From: Phymorhynchus buccinoides
Taxonomy: Eukaryota; Mollusca; Gastropoda; Neogastropoda; Raphitomidae
NCBI GenBank assembly: GCA_017654935.2
Contig: CM065695.1
Location: 23,402,812-23,466,811 of the forward strand
Length of the DNA: 64,000 nucleotides
Direction: 5' to 3'
The position numbers were made by a program, and so were the translations under genes. The notes under the pieces were generated by a model, which did not search any database, was not told the DNA's origin, and worked only from the letters and a program-made list of their open reading frames with translations. Of this stretch, positions 1 to 11,500 are shown in pieces; the first letter of the stretch is position 1; every line of letters starts with the position of its first letter.

Positions 1-344
1 TCCTTGAAAAGGCCGTTTTTTATCTGGTGATCTCGACGTGTTTCTTGAAAATCTCATCTGTCAAGGGGTCCCTTTAAAATCAGGTTGACATACATTGTCA
101 CATAATTTTTAATGACCCTTGCACTGATGTTACAAATACAATTAATGAGTACAGTGGAACCTCCTTTAAAGACCTCCCATTATGACTCCCTCCTACATAA
201 GACCTACTTTTTTGAGACATAGCCCTTTTTTGTTAGTATTAAAATTACCTCCCTAAATACAACTCGATCCCATTTATGACCTCATTTGGGTTTGATTTAT
301 AGGAAAGGAAACCTGAGCAAAGTGACACCCCCCCAACTCCCCCA

Positions 345-560
345 CCCAACCCCACACACCCACACACACACCCACACACACACTTACACACCACACTTAC
401 AACACACACACACACAAATGACAGCATGCATCCCCCACCCCCACCCACACCACACACACACATAATGTACGCACGCACACACACACACAATGCATGCATG
501 CCTGAATGCACACACACACGCACTCACGCACACGGCATACACACACACACACACACCACT
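345..560. repeat. CA-rich microsatellite cluster
   Basis: A stretch of acacac, ccccaccc and cacgcac motifs about 200 bp long, giving Cys/Val- and His/Thr-rich spurious frames on both strands. It lies in the GLG1 intron before the first visible exon. The sequence to its left (151-225) matches a short repeat that recurs at 54881-54907 (acagtggaacctcc). Confidence 0.9.
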
Positions 561-675
561 AGGAACAAGGAAAAAATACTTGATGCACTGTTTTATGTAA
601 AGATGAAGATGTGATAACTTGTTTTTTGTTTTGATGTTAGTCAAAAATAAAATAAAATTGGAATGATGTGAATGA

Positions 676-939
676 CTAACTCTTCTAGTACTAGCGCCAT
701 GTATTTTTTTGCATTCCTTGGTTGACCGTTGCATCTCAACAGGACAAGAGGGGATTAACTATTTTTTTTTCGAGTGCCCCATGTTTTGCTTCAGTGTATA
801 GAACAGTGATATAAGCTCTAAAAGCAGACAAACACATGGCCTGGTGCTTTGGGCAGTGGAATGTTTATTTGCATTTTGGGGGGAGTGTAAGAGATATGTC
901 TTAAGGTGAATGTATTCACCCATGGTGCTAGAAGAGTTA
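676..939 (+). mobile_element. MITE, ctagcgccatg family, copy 1
   Basis: It begins near aactcttctagtactagcgc and ends catggtgctagaagagttaa, an imperfect terminal inverted repeat. A homologous copy lies at about 63655-63896 in the same orientation. The right end is only about 27 bp before the GLG1 exon at 967, so the exon's acceptor region is directly adjacent to the element. Confidence 0.72.
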
Positions 940-966
940 AGTGATTTGCTCAATTTGCTTTTCCAG

Positions 967-3900
967 TACCTGTGGAAATATAAACTTGACCTGACCAAGG
1001 ATGACCGGTTTGACGCTGCCTCCGATGACATGTGCGCCACCGAGCTCAAAAAGGTTTGTCGAACACTTCAAATGTGCTGCTTGTACTTTCCTGGAAGTTT
1101 TGTAATAAATTTGAGATCATGTGTTGCTTTTTTCAGACCTGTTTTCCCTACGGATTTGTCCGTAAATATTACGTTTTGAGACCTCCGATTACGCTATTAC
1201 GGTCAGCAACAAAAATCTGCATTTCTGCTGAACGAGTGCGAAAAAAAAGAAAGAAAGAAGAAATCAAAAGAAGGCATGGCGTTTGAGCCGTACTCGCTAC
1301 TGTGTCGTCTGCTATCAAAGGTATCAATTCGAGTTATGTCCCTTGAATTAATACTTCCGGTTTATTTCTCCATGCCGCCATATTTTCTAGGTACGAAATG
1401 CAATCTGAAGGCATGCCTGAAAAAAAGTTTCAAGGCACTCGCAAAGCGGATGATTCCTGACTCCGATCCTGATCAGCACGCCAAAGAAAAAAGCGAGGCC
1501 CCCACCCCACCCAGTCCTCAACGCAACCAACATTTCGGGGCAGTTGTCGAAGTTGGGCCCCCCCCCTCTGTTGTGGCCCCCCACCCCACTCCCCCCCCTC
1601 CCCCCAAACAAAAGTTTGGACGACGCGAAAAATTCTGGTGGAAGGATTTCTCTGCCAGCAAAATTAAGGACAGATGCCTGAAATTAATGATTTCAGAGCT
1701 TGGGATTACTGACAGTGAAGATTTGGGGTAACAGGTCTGTTATTTTATGTATTCTGCCTTTTTTCCCTGCTTCTGTCAATCAAGCTTTCGGATCCAACTA
1801 AAGCATAATTGTATTTTCAAAAATTCGAGCATGCAAACATACTTTACCAAACGCATTTGATAGTGATGAAATTCAATGGAAAGAGAAAATAGAATTTGAA
1901 ATCTCTACATAATATATAATAACAGGATCTGATAAATCCACTGATGAAAAAAATCATGAACTTAAATGCCTTTTAATTTTGTTTTAATGACAAAGGTGGG
2001 TGGAAGAAGAATGATAAAAATAAAGTACAGCGAGAATTTGTTTCCATATTTAAAAAAGGTACTGAACTGCTTTCAGTCCATTACTTTCTAATTTTATTAT
2101 CCTCATTTAACCTCATTTCCTTTTCTACAATTCATTGTAATAATGGTTCATCCAGTCATTTTGTTCGATACTGTTTGGTTTTCAATGTTTCTTATGTCTG
2201 ATTTTTTGTTTGTGCTTATCAAATTTTTGTTTTGTCTTTATGCCGAATGTGTTGTACGTTTCCATAAAATTTTGACTTGCGTGATGCAGCCTTTTCCTTG
2301 TATTGAGTGTATTTGTCGAATATGTTTTATAAGCCTTTGCTTGTTGTGCTTGGTTATACTGTTTTATTTGTAGCTGCAAGTGTCTGTGAAATAAAAAAAG
2401 TTATTTAAACCATATAGAATAAAAAGCATGGTTGGTTTTTAGGGTTTAAACTAGAAAGTGAACTTGATTGAAAAATGACGTAATTGGTCTGTTACTTACG
2501 ATATGTTTTTCCCCAGATCAAAGAATGTCGCGAACTGCCTCAAGGGGAGGGCCTGATCATTCCTTGCCTGATCGAGAACTTTGAGAACATCACCACGCAC
2601 AGCTGCCAGAAGTTTCTCAACAAGATGGCCGGCATCATCTTTTCTGACTACCGCTTCATTTACCACTTTGCCGAGACCTGCCAGCAGGACATTGCCAACT
2701 TTCAGTGCGGACGTCTGCATCCTGAAAACGATGATGTGAGTGGGTGTTTCTTGCATTGGTTTTTGGCAGGTTTCCATTAGCAAAAGCTAAGTAGTGAAGA
2801 GGTGAAACGGGAATGTGTTTAAACCCTTTCACCGCCAATGTCGCATTTTTATGCACCACAATGGTTTAACACCCAAGTCATTAAAAGGCATCAAATCAGG
2901 ACCTGTTATCCAAAGACCCTAATTTTCTTAATTTTGAGAAGGTAAAGACATGGCCTAATGGTGGTACACGTTACAGAGGAATTTCTCAATATTGCAGATA
3001 AAATTGTTTTCTCTACGCCATGTTTATAGTTTAATGGTATTTTTCTGGCTTGAAAATGGCTGGCGGCGAAGGGTTAATATTGGAATGGTTTTCTTTTTTC
3101 TACCTTAAAAAAAAGATTATTGTTGGCAATGCATTTATTTATAGTTTATGCTTTCTGTGCCTTGGTGTTTTTTCACCCCAGCTTGAGTAATTAGCTTGAT
3201 TGTAATGCATGAGTTAGACGAAGAAATAGGATTTTATGTACCATATTCTTCGGACTATAAGGCACACCTTTGTATAAGGCCAGCCCACCCCCAATTTTAC
3301 ACAAATTTCAGATTTTGTTTCTATGTTTTCTTACTATTTCATCAGTCACATTTTAAGGCGCAGGGGTCTCTGAGTCTTGAAAAAAGTATCGCCTTATAGT
3401 CCGAAAATTGACGGTAAATAAAAAGACCCCAACAACACTAAAATCTTCAAAATGTCCACTGAAGCAATAATTTAAGGCTGTTATCAGATTTGCCTACATG
3501 CTAGTATACTTGTTCAGAACTGCTCATACTAGTCGTAGGCAACTCAGATGTGATTGATGTGCACATTAAGACTTGTACTTTTATTTATGCACATTGTGAA
3601 CTGACAGATATTTACGCCTTTGTTATAACAGGCACTGAGACAATGACATTATTTTAGTTTTTTAGATGAACCACAAAATATAGATGTTCCATTATTATTA
3701 TTAAAGGGATGATGGCATGGGTGCTACTCTTTAATTTTTACACTGATTTCATTATTTTTAATTTGACCAGAAACTGAATTCAGTTTTTTTTAATTCCTCC
3801 CAAAAAAATAATTAATAATTGACCACAAGCGATTTGGGGCTGCCCCTGTACCCTGCCAGGGTCATGGGTCCTTGGATCCCTGCCTTTCAGGGTTTTTTTT

Positions 3901-6697
3901 TATTTTGGGGAGTTGCACCCATGTGATGGTTATAATGATGTTTGCTGCGTAGACCCCACACTCCCAGGGCCGCACGGTGGCCTGCCTGGCGGAGCACCTG
4001 AGCAAGCTGATGCCGCTGTGCAAGAAGCAGGTGCTGAGGGTCTACGAGCTGCAGTCTGACGACTTCCACATGGACCGCCCCTTGTACTACGCCTGTCATG
4101 ACGACCGCGAGAAGCTCTGCGAGGAGGTGCGATCCGGCAATGGGGCCGTCTTCCAGTGCCTCTTCGATCACCTGGGAAAGCCAGACCTCTCACCCAAGGT
4201 AATGCACTCTAGCCTGTAAAGCAGAGACTGGATTATTGTCATGCGGTGTGTCTGTGAATGTTGATGTGACGGAAATCATGTTTGTGAGTAGACGGAACAT
4301 TGTAAATTAGCACGGTAAAGGTGTGATCTACAGAAAGTCTTTCTAAATTAACTCTTTTTTTTGTTGTTAACTGCAATTTTCAGTGTCGAGAGAAACTGGA
4401 ACTGCGACAGCGTTTGATGAATGAAGACGTGAGAGTGGAGCACTCGTTCTACTCCAGGTGCCGCAAGGACATTGAGAAGCACAACTGCCTCGGGGGCACC
4501 ACGGGTCATGAAGATGCCAAGCGAGCCCACGTCCTCCTTTGTCTGGAGAATGCACACATGAGCGGTGGGTGTGGGCTAATCTTTTTCTTTTTTCTTGTGT
4601 ATATGTGTGTGTGTATGTGTGATATGCACAGGTAATCTTCATAAAAACAACACTTTTTCAAGCTTTTATGTCCCATATTTTGTATTTAGTGGTTAATTGG
4701 ATGTGGGGTGCATCCAGGAGATGACCAAAGTGTGTCAGCTTCTGTTGGAAGACTACCCAGTCAACCCTTCTCTCTCTCTCGCCAGCTTTTATGCCCCATA
4801 TTCTATATGTTTTTTGTGGCCAATTCTCAGGTGACGAAAGCCGACTGGAGGCGGGGTGCATCCAGGAGATGATCACGGTGCGTCAGCGTCTGCTGGAGGA
4901 CTACCTGGTCAACCCGGACCTGCTGGTGCGAGGAGATTGAACTGTGGCGAGGAGATTGAACTGGAGTGTAAGGGCCTGGAGCCTGGGGGAAACACCATGC
5001 ACTGTCTGATGGGCCTGGCCAGAGCTCAGGCCAGGGAGAGGGGCTCCAGGACTAGGATCAGGCCTGAGTGTCAGACAGAGGTAAACATAGAGAGAGAGAC
5101 AGACAGTGTATACTGTGTGTTGTAGGGGGAAAAACCATGCACTGTCTGATGGGCCTGGCCAGAGCTCAGGCCAGGGAGAGGGGCTCCAGGACTAGGATCA
5201 GGCCTGAGTGTCAGACAGAGGTAAGCAGAGAGAGAGAGGAAACACCATGTGTATACTGTGTTTGGGGGGGAAACACCATGCACTGTCTGATGGGCCTGGC
5301 CAGAGCTCAGGCCAGGGAGAGGGGCTCCAGGACTAGGATCAGGCCTGAGTGTCAGACAGAGGTAAGAGTGTCAGACAGAGAAGCAGAGAGAGAGAGACAG
5401 ACAGTGTATACTGTGTTTGGGGGGGAAACACCATGCACTGTCTGATGGGCCTGGCCAGAGCTCAGGCCAGGGAGAGGGGCTCCAGGACTAGGATCAGGCC
5501 TGAGTGTCAGACAGAGGTAAACATAGAGAGAGAGACAGACACAGTGTATACTGTGTTTTGGGGGGAAACACCATGCACTGTCTGATGGGCCTGGCCAGAA
5601 CTCAGGCCAGGGAGAGGGGCTCCAGGACTAGGATCAGGCCTGAGTGTCAGACAGAGGTAAACATAGAGAGAGAGACAGACAGTGTATACTTTGTTGTAGG
5701 GGGAAAAACCATGCACTGTCTGATGGGCCTGGCCAGAGCTCAGGCCAGGGAGAGGGGCTCCAGGACTAGGATCAGGCCTGAGTGTCAGACAGAGGTAAAC
5801 ATAGAGAGAGAGACAGACGCAGTGTATACTGTGTTGTGGGGGGAAACACCATGCACTGTCTGAGAGGGGCTCCAGGACTAGGATCAGGCCTGAGTGTCAG
5901 ACAGAGGTAAGCATTGAGAAAGAGACATGATGTACAAATGTACGATTTATTCCTTTCTTTATTGGCAGTGTTGATTTCTCTCTTGTAACATTCAGGTTAT
6001 GTTTTTGTCAGTGCTGTGCTTACTGTTAGGTTAAGAGTTCCTTGTGGTTTGGTGTGACAGCTGTTCCGGCTGCTGAAGGAGGCCAACGTTGCGGAGGACT
6101 ACAGAATGGACAAGCCCCTGCAGATGGCCTGCGGAGATGTGGTCACTGCCGTCTGCTCACACATCAGACCGGGGGGAGGGGCGTAAGTCACAATCCACCT
6201 TTTTTTTCTTCTGTTGTTGGGGCTCTGTTTTCTTGTTCTGTCATTCATCTTGTTAAATTTGCAACAGGCATGCACTTGAATATTGTTTATAAGAACCTGA
6301 ATACAGAATTATTTATAGCAGAGTTGTTGTGCAGTTCCCGTTACAGTTTTGCAAGAAAAAGTGATGGCTTTTATGTATAAAAATAGATGAGTAAGCATGT
6401 TTACTCCAGTATGATTTTGAGAAATGACAGTGTTAAGTTCAGACAGTTTGGGTTTTGTTTTATTCTATGCTGAGGCATACATTGTATACCCGGTTGTGGT
6501 GAAAAAGTGAAAAGCAAATGTAAAACGATATAGGGCTTATAAAAAAAAAGATTCAGACAATTGTTTTGGTGGTTGACTGGGTGACTGGGCTTATAATTGA
6601 ACAACAGTATTTGATTGACTTTTTTGTGTTCATACCAGTGGTCAGTACCCTGTCTTAGAAAGATTAGTGGTTTTTTTTTAAAACTCCAATATCTGTA

Positions 6698-6729
<32 letters not shown>

Positions 6730-7538
6730 TGACCGTGACTCTAACCAAAATGCTTGCCCACCTTGTTCTCCACATTTGTGAATCTGTTGCTCTATGAAAT
6801 TGGATTGCCGGTGTGTTCAGGATCATCAACTGCCTGATGGACAACATCGATGAGGACGAGATGACCGATGAGTGTGAAGACAGACTGCTGGAGGTCCAGT
6901 TCTTTGTGGCCAGAGACTTCAAGTGGGTCCCACCTTTGTTGTTGTTTGTGTATTTGCTTTATGTTGATATAGGGATGCTTATACAGACATTTTCTTTGCC
7001 CCCAGATCAAACTCGGAAAGGGAATGCTTTGCATTTTAGTCATACAGCATCAAAGATTGTTGATAACGGCAAAATCACTGTGTCAGTTAGTGCTGAGTTT
7101 TTTTCAGTGTTGTTCAGCAAATCTTCACCAACACCCTTGAAATTCATTTCAGATGTTTTCTCTATTTAAAAAAGAAATCATTCTTGGTATCTTTCTTTTT
7201 CTCTCATGTTGTTTTATAGCTATTGTGTGTCAGACAATGTACGAATCTGTAAGTGTGTGAAGCTTTTTTTTCTCTGTCTTTGGCAGTCTTGTATGTTTCT
7301 CTCTCTCGCATCATGTCTCATGGCTCTTGTCATAGGCTGGACCCTGACTTGTTCAAGTCGTGTAAGCGTGACGCCAAGAAGTACTGCGATGAAACGGGCA
7401 ACTGGCATGAAGTGCAATCGGCTGGACCCGACCAGGGGCCCAGGGTCTTGGCCTGTCTCCGTCGCCATTTCTACCACCATGGGCATGACGAGAATATGCC
7501 TGTGAGTGAACCTCTGTGTGTGTGTGTGTGTGCGTGCG

Positions 7539-7578
<40 letters not shown>

Positions 7579-8505
7579 TTGTACCATCCGTATTCCATTA
7601 GAGACGAAAGGGTTAAGCAATCTTAATTTTACATGGGAATGTGAATACATGTTTGTGTGTGTGTGTGCTAACATGCATGTTCATACATGGATCAGGATGC
7701 ATGCATGCATATAATGTTTATGTGTGAGTGTAAGTTTGTTTTCCCTGAACATACCCACCCAAAAACTCCTTTTTATATAAACTTAAACAAAATCCAGGTA
7801 AAACTCTGACAAAACCCAGGCACAATGAAATTTGTTGAAAGAGTACTCGTTGAATTCTCAGCTGCAGGATAATATTTAACCCTTTCAATGCCAGCCATTT
7901 TTCAGCCAAAACTTTCCATAAAAACTTACCTAGGCCAGAGAACAGATTTAGTCTGCAATACTGAGTATTCCTCTGAGTCATGCATAAAACAGGGCCTATC
8001 CTTACCTTCCTATAGAAGTAAAGGACCGATCTTGCCGTATTCTTATATCTTACAAGTCTCTATTTGGCGATTCTCAAACTGGTTAACCGGAAGTCGCTTT
8101 AGCTCACTCGCTTCATTTGTGCGAAGGAAGCGAAATGAGTACCTCCCGCTCAACAAAAGTAGCGATGTTAGCTGAAAATGTGGGTGAAAGGATATTTGTG
8201 CCGACAAATTCTTTGGAATAGATTAGCCCCCCTCCCAGCTGAAGAAAACTTCTGATGTTAGTTAGCTGAAAATTCGGCTGGAAATTGTTTTTTTGGGAAC
8301 GTTCCCCCCCTCCCCCCCCCCCCCCCCCACCCCCCCCCCCCCCCCCCCCTCCAACTTCGGAACTTCGGACGTCAGCTGAAAATCCGGGTGGAAGGATTTA
8401 TCTCTTGCCAAAATCTCATTCTTTTATGCCTGAAAGAAACAAAAAAAATCATTGGCGTACTTTTATGCCTGAACGAAAAAAGAATTGGGGAACCCCCCCC
8501 CCCAC

Positions 8506-8540
<35 letters not shown>

Positions 8541-11500
8541 TGCCGCTTACAAAAACTTCTGAAGTTCGGTGAAAATCCGGGTGGAAGGATTTCTCGGCTG
8601 AAAAAATCTCTTTTTTTTTTGGAACAGTAGTTTTCATGAAAAAAATGTTTCCTCTCTTTCGATCTGCCCCCACTTTCATGCCTGGTATCAAACAACCTTG
8701 TTTCTGCTCACAAACCCACCTAGTGCGTTTCTGCCTGAAACTTCAGCAATGTGGTGTTTCTGGTGTGCAGCAACTGTCGAGGGCCTGCATCTTTGCTGTC
8801 CAGCGCGTGATGCGGCGCCGGGCTCAGGCAGTGGACCTGCACCCGGAAATCGAACAGGCCTGCCTGACCGAGTTGGGAGACAAGTGCTCCGAAGACAAAG
8901 AAGATGTGGAGAAAGGAGCCGTGAGTTGGGGTTGTCGTCTCAGCATACTATCACTGCTCTGATTCCTCTTCCTATTACTACTTCTACTGAACAATATTTA
9001 TTGGATGCTTGTTAAGAAAAAGAAAAAGAAAACAAAAGCTTACATAATTCAAATGATGCAAGTTTCAAAGCAAGAAAGCTTAGAGACACCAAATCATTTG
9101 CATGCTTGAACAAAGGGTGAATGCTCTCTTTCTAATTAACTCCCCTCCACCAAAGTTGATTACGATACCAATCACCTAGCCGTGCGTGGGTCTGATGCTT
9201 TGTTTGTCTCACTTTGGTTCTGACCCACGCACTGCTAGGTGATTGGTATCGTAATCAACTTTGGTGGAGGGGAGTTAATTAGAAAGAGAGTATTCACCCT
9301 TTGTTCAATTTCGTTATCTCCTCTCTTGGCCTCACTATTTCATCATTTGCATGCTGTTGATGCTTCTGATTCAAAGGAGATATATCTACATAGAGCAGAG
9401 GATGCCAGTTAGGAGAAATGTGATTGTTGAGATAGTATTTTATTAAAAGGAACAAAATTTATGAAATATTGATTTAGTTTTATTTCTTCTTGAGAGAGTG
9501 TTTTTTTTTCTTTCTTGACCCCATTTCGTAATCATTATATGTTACCAGTATAAATTTAAAAACAACAACAACAACAAAACAGTCTGTTATTAATAGAAAT
9601 AAATCTTGCATTCATCAATTAATGTAGATTATTTACTGGGGGATATTTTTTTCTTTGCAGACGAACTATGAACTGCTGAACGCGGACTGTAAGAAGGCTG
9701 TGGCCAAGTTTGGTGAATAGGAAGGATGTATTGGTTATTGATCTGATGATGATATTTGTCCTTGGCAGGAGCTGGAGTGTCTGCAGACGAACTATGAATT
9801 GCTGAACGCAGAGTGTAAGAAGGCTGTGGCCAAGTTCACAGAGGAGGAGTCAGAGGACATCCAGATGGACGCCATTCTCATGAAATCCTGCACACCCATG
9901 ATCAAGAAGTTTTGTGATGTGAGTGTGTGTGTGTGCGCATGCGCGAGTGTTTGTGTGTGTGCGCATGTGCAAGTGTTTGTGTGTGTGATGAGTTATGTGT
10001 GTGTGTACGTTTTGTGTGTCATTTTCATTACATTTCATGGCTTTTTTGCATGAATTAATCATACACAGGGAGGGTGCATTTTCTTTCTGGTACTTGCGTT
10101 TCAGGAAAGATGATTAATGGTTGGTGAGATGAGTTTGAATAACAATTCTCATTGAAAAAAGGATTATTGCCCTCTTCTGTTTGCAGAACTAACTTTCTAA
10201 GGGTGTAGAAGAGTGTAACTACATGAGTTCAGGCGGCGAAAGGTGGGCTGCATGGGAAGGGGACAGATGAATAAAACATGAAGGAAAAGATGAATGGGGT
10301 GTGGTGTGGAGAGAAGGGGACAGTGAGAACACTTTGGTAATCACAAGGCTTTTAACACATGTTCTCACAGTTCACCGAAGAAAAGGTCGACCGTAAGTAT
10401 GCATGTGATACAGTAACATGACAGCAGTGTGGTTTCTCTGCCTTCCCCAGGAGGAGCTGGACAACGACGCTGATGCGGACGAAGTGCTGGAGTGTCTGAT
10501 CGAGCACAAGAACCACGCGGAGATGGTGCCCAAGTGTGCCGCCGGCATTGAGCACCACCAGCTGGTCAGGCCCCTTCTTTCCCTTCCATCACCCATCGTC
10601 ATTGTCTGTGCTCTATCGCTTATTTACAGTGGGAAGCATTCTTGCCCCGCGCTTTAGCTTTTGGAAAAAAAAGTAATTCAATCTGTGTTTTGTGATCCGG
10701 TGAGAATTAAAAAAAAAAATCCTTGATATCTTTTTTTTATATTAAATATCGGCTTTGATGTAAGCGCTGATTGACGCTTCTTTGGTTGGATATGAAAAAA
10801 GGAATTGTTGAAGCTTAAAGAAAACAATACAGTTCAATGACTGTAGGGGTGGGGGTGGGGGGGGGGGGGGTGTTACTGTGTGTCCAAGGTGTTTTTCCTG
10901 TGATATATTTTCACATTTTCTAACCTCTCACGAAATAGCTTTGTGTATTTATGTTTGTCTTGTTACATTGGTAATGGTAAAATTTATAGACCCCTTTCTA
11001 TTTTGGACCACTACAGTAATGTGTGAGGCTGTTGTCCTTGTGTCCTGTCACTTCATGATGCGTGTTGTGTGCAAGGAAGGGTTTATAGACCCCTTACTAT
11101 TTTGGACTAGTCCACCAATGTGTGAGGCTGTTGTCCTTGTGTCCTGTCTCTTCATGATGCGTGTTACTTGTGACGTTGTGTGCAGATCTCTGAAGGGTTT
11201 CATAGACCCCTTAATATTTTGGACTAGTCCACCAATGTGTGTGGCTGTAATGTGTCCTTGTGTCCTGTCACTTCATGATGCGTGTTGTGTGCAGATCTCC
11301 GAAGGATTTCATAGACCCCTTAATATTTTGGACTAGTGCAGCAATGTGTGAGGCTGTTGTCCTTGTGTCCTGTCTCTTAATGATGCGTGTTACTTGTGTG
11401 CAAGGAAGGGTTTCATAGACCCCTTACTATTTTGGACTAGTGCACCGATGTGTGAGGCTGTTGTCCTTGTGTCCTGTCTCTTAATGATGCGTGTTACTTG

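Noticed and set aside
1276..1731. 151-codon open frame as a gene
   Set aside because: It lies wholly inside a transposon with CAGACCTGTTT ends, is Pro-rich through C tracts, and has no recognisable domain.
5068..5863. Frames encoding repeated [14 protein letters not shown] peptides
   Set aside because: They read through tandem copies of GLG1 exon 5 and intervening intron DNA; only the first copy is supported as coding.
8285..8695. Pro- and Gly-rich frames on both strands
   Set aside because: Produced by poly-C tracts in a degenerate intronic repeat.
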